Part shown: positions 63,536-64,000 of the stretch, in pieces
Position numbering within the stretch: the stretch's first letter is position 1
Layout: each line of letters starts with the position of its first letter
From: Riptortus pedestris
Taxonomy: Eukaryota; Arthropoda; Insecta; Hemiptera; Alydidae
DNA length: 64,000 bases
Assembly: GCA_019009955.1 (NCBI GenBank)
Contig: CM032229.1
Span: 150,335,501 to 150,399,500 of the forward strand
Direction of reading: 5' to 3'
The notes under the pieces: generated by a model
The model's input: the letters and a program-made list of their open reading frames with translations, nothing else
The model's database searches: none
What the model was told of the DNA's origin: nothing
Made by a program: the position numbers and the translations under genes

Positions 63536-64000
63536 ATTATAAGAACAATAAAAAATAATAAGAAAAAGAAAAGAAAAAAAAAGGGAAAAAAATACATATA
63601 CATATGTCTATATATACATTAGGTGTAGATCTGCAAAATGGTGTCCAGTTCTTGAATAAATGCACTAAATCCCTTCTTGAATTTGAATAAAAGTTTTGGT
63701 TTGTCCGTCGGCCAAGTTCCGTTTTGTAAGGTAATGTACTTGATGAGTTTTGTTCTTGGTCCGTCAAGTAATGTACAGTCATATAAGAGGTGGTCACATG
63801 TCTGTTCAGTCTCATTGTCACATTTGCATGTATTTGTGTTTGTTAGTTTAAATTTGTACAAGTAACTTTTTGTAGGTCCATGTCCTGATATAAATTGTAT
63901 TTGTTTAGAATTGTTAAGTGTTATTTTTTGTCTCTGGTATATAGTTGGTATGTACTTATGTAATTGTCGTCCTTTAGTAGTGTTTGTCTATATTTCGTCC
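63536..64000 (-). mobile_element. Non-LTR retrotransposon 3' end (Jockey-like, family 2), continues past the right edge
   Basis: On the minus strand, coding sequence enters from the right edge and stops at 63619. A short 3' UTR with alternating TA/CA (63590-63618) and T/C-rich tail follows to about 63540. The body beyond 64000 is not visible, so element length and state cannot be judged, apart from one in-frame stop near the edge. Confidence 0.7.
63619..63987 (-). pseudogene. ORF2 carboxy-terminal tail with Cys/His motif (family 2)
   Basis: The minus frame is open from a TAG at 63988-63990 down to the stop at 63619. It reads ITLNNSKQIQFISGHGPTKS, YLYKFKLTNTNTCKCDNETE, QTCDHLLYDCTLLDGPRTKL and then GTWP...LLFKFKKGFSAF. 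The 'GHG....YL..F.L.....C.C....T..H.LY.C......R..L' pattern is the RNase H-distal tail of insect Jockey-type elements. The in-frame TAG, followed upstream by an in-frame DEI-type reading, suggests inactivation, unless a longer form beyond the edge uses another frame. Confidence 0.7.

Overview
This window is AT-rich nuclear DNA from an animal, most likely an arthropod. The evidence is the density of decayed non-LTR retrotransposons, a tRNA-derived SINE family, a Helentron/HINE-like non-autonomous family, a solo LTR with an insect-type core promoter, and many di- and tetranucleotide microsatellites. I found no exon, tRNA gene, rRNA gene or complete host protein-coding gene that I can recognise. 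The open frames longer than 60 codons look like chance frames, tandem-repeat translations or retroelement relics. The window reads as intergenic or intronic DNA. The exact taxon cannot be fixed from the sequence.

Interspersed repeats. (1) A tRNA-derived SINE of about 224 bp occurs in seven places: 1, 981, 15050, 24475, 36612, 43666 and 53356. The 53356 copy is flanked by a perfect 12-bp target-site duplication. The 15050 copy carries a 137-bp insertion bounded by a 14-bp direct repeat. (2) A Helentron/HINE-like family has nine copies or fragments, at 4974, 6729, 10807, 22951, 24528, 36760, 37698, 47798 and 49162. It has a 20-bp palindrome at one end, asymmetric subterminal inverted repeats, a GC-rich hairpin at the other end, and one internal slot where a TA or CA microsatellite has expanded independently. 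(3) Non-LTR retrotransposon 3' ends fall into three families: an I-like family with an RNase H tail (3450, 8672, 58072), a Jockey-like family (24170 and 63619 to the right edge), and an RT carboxy-terminal relic (34110). (4) A solo LTR on the minus strand lies at 25849-26462, with a TTAT duplication on each side. (5) A foldback MITE-like palindrome lies at 10265-10397.

Tandem repeats. There are three minisatellites. One has an 18-bp unit (32913-33092). One is a degenerate 41-bp unit array (39705-40415). One is a 113-bp unit array with 42-bp subunits, built from CACT-like motifs next to CT/CA microsatellites (42304-43520).

Unique DNA. Between the repeats are long AT-rich stretches with a few compact, GC-richer patches that do not match any repeat here (for example 1620-1860, 15880-16210, 20190-20350, 23620-23940, 28970-29240, 37080-37420, 46730-47130, 48850-49080, 59800-60060, 61010-61330). 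They are non-coding in appearance and are the best candidates for conserved regulatory DNA. That needs a cross-species comparison I cannot run.
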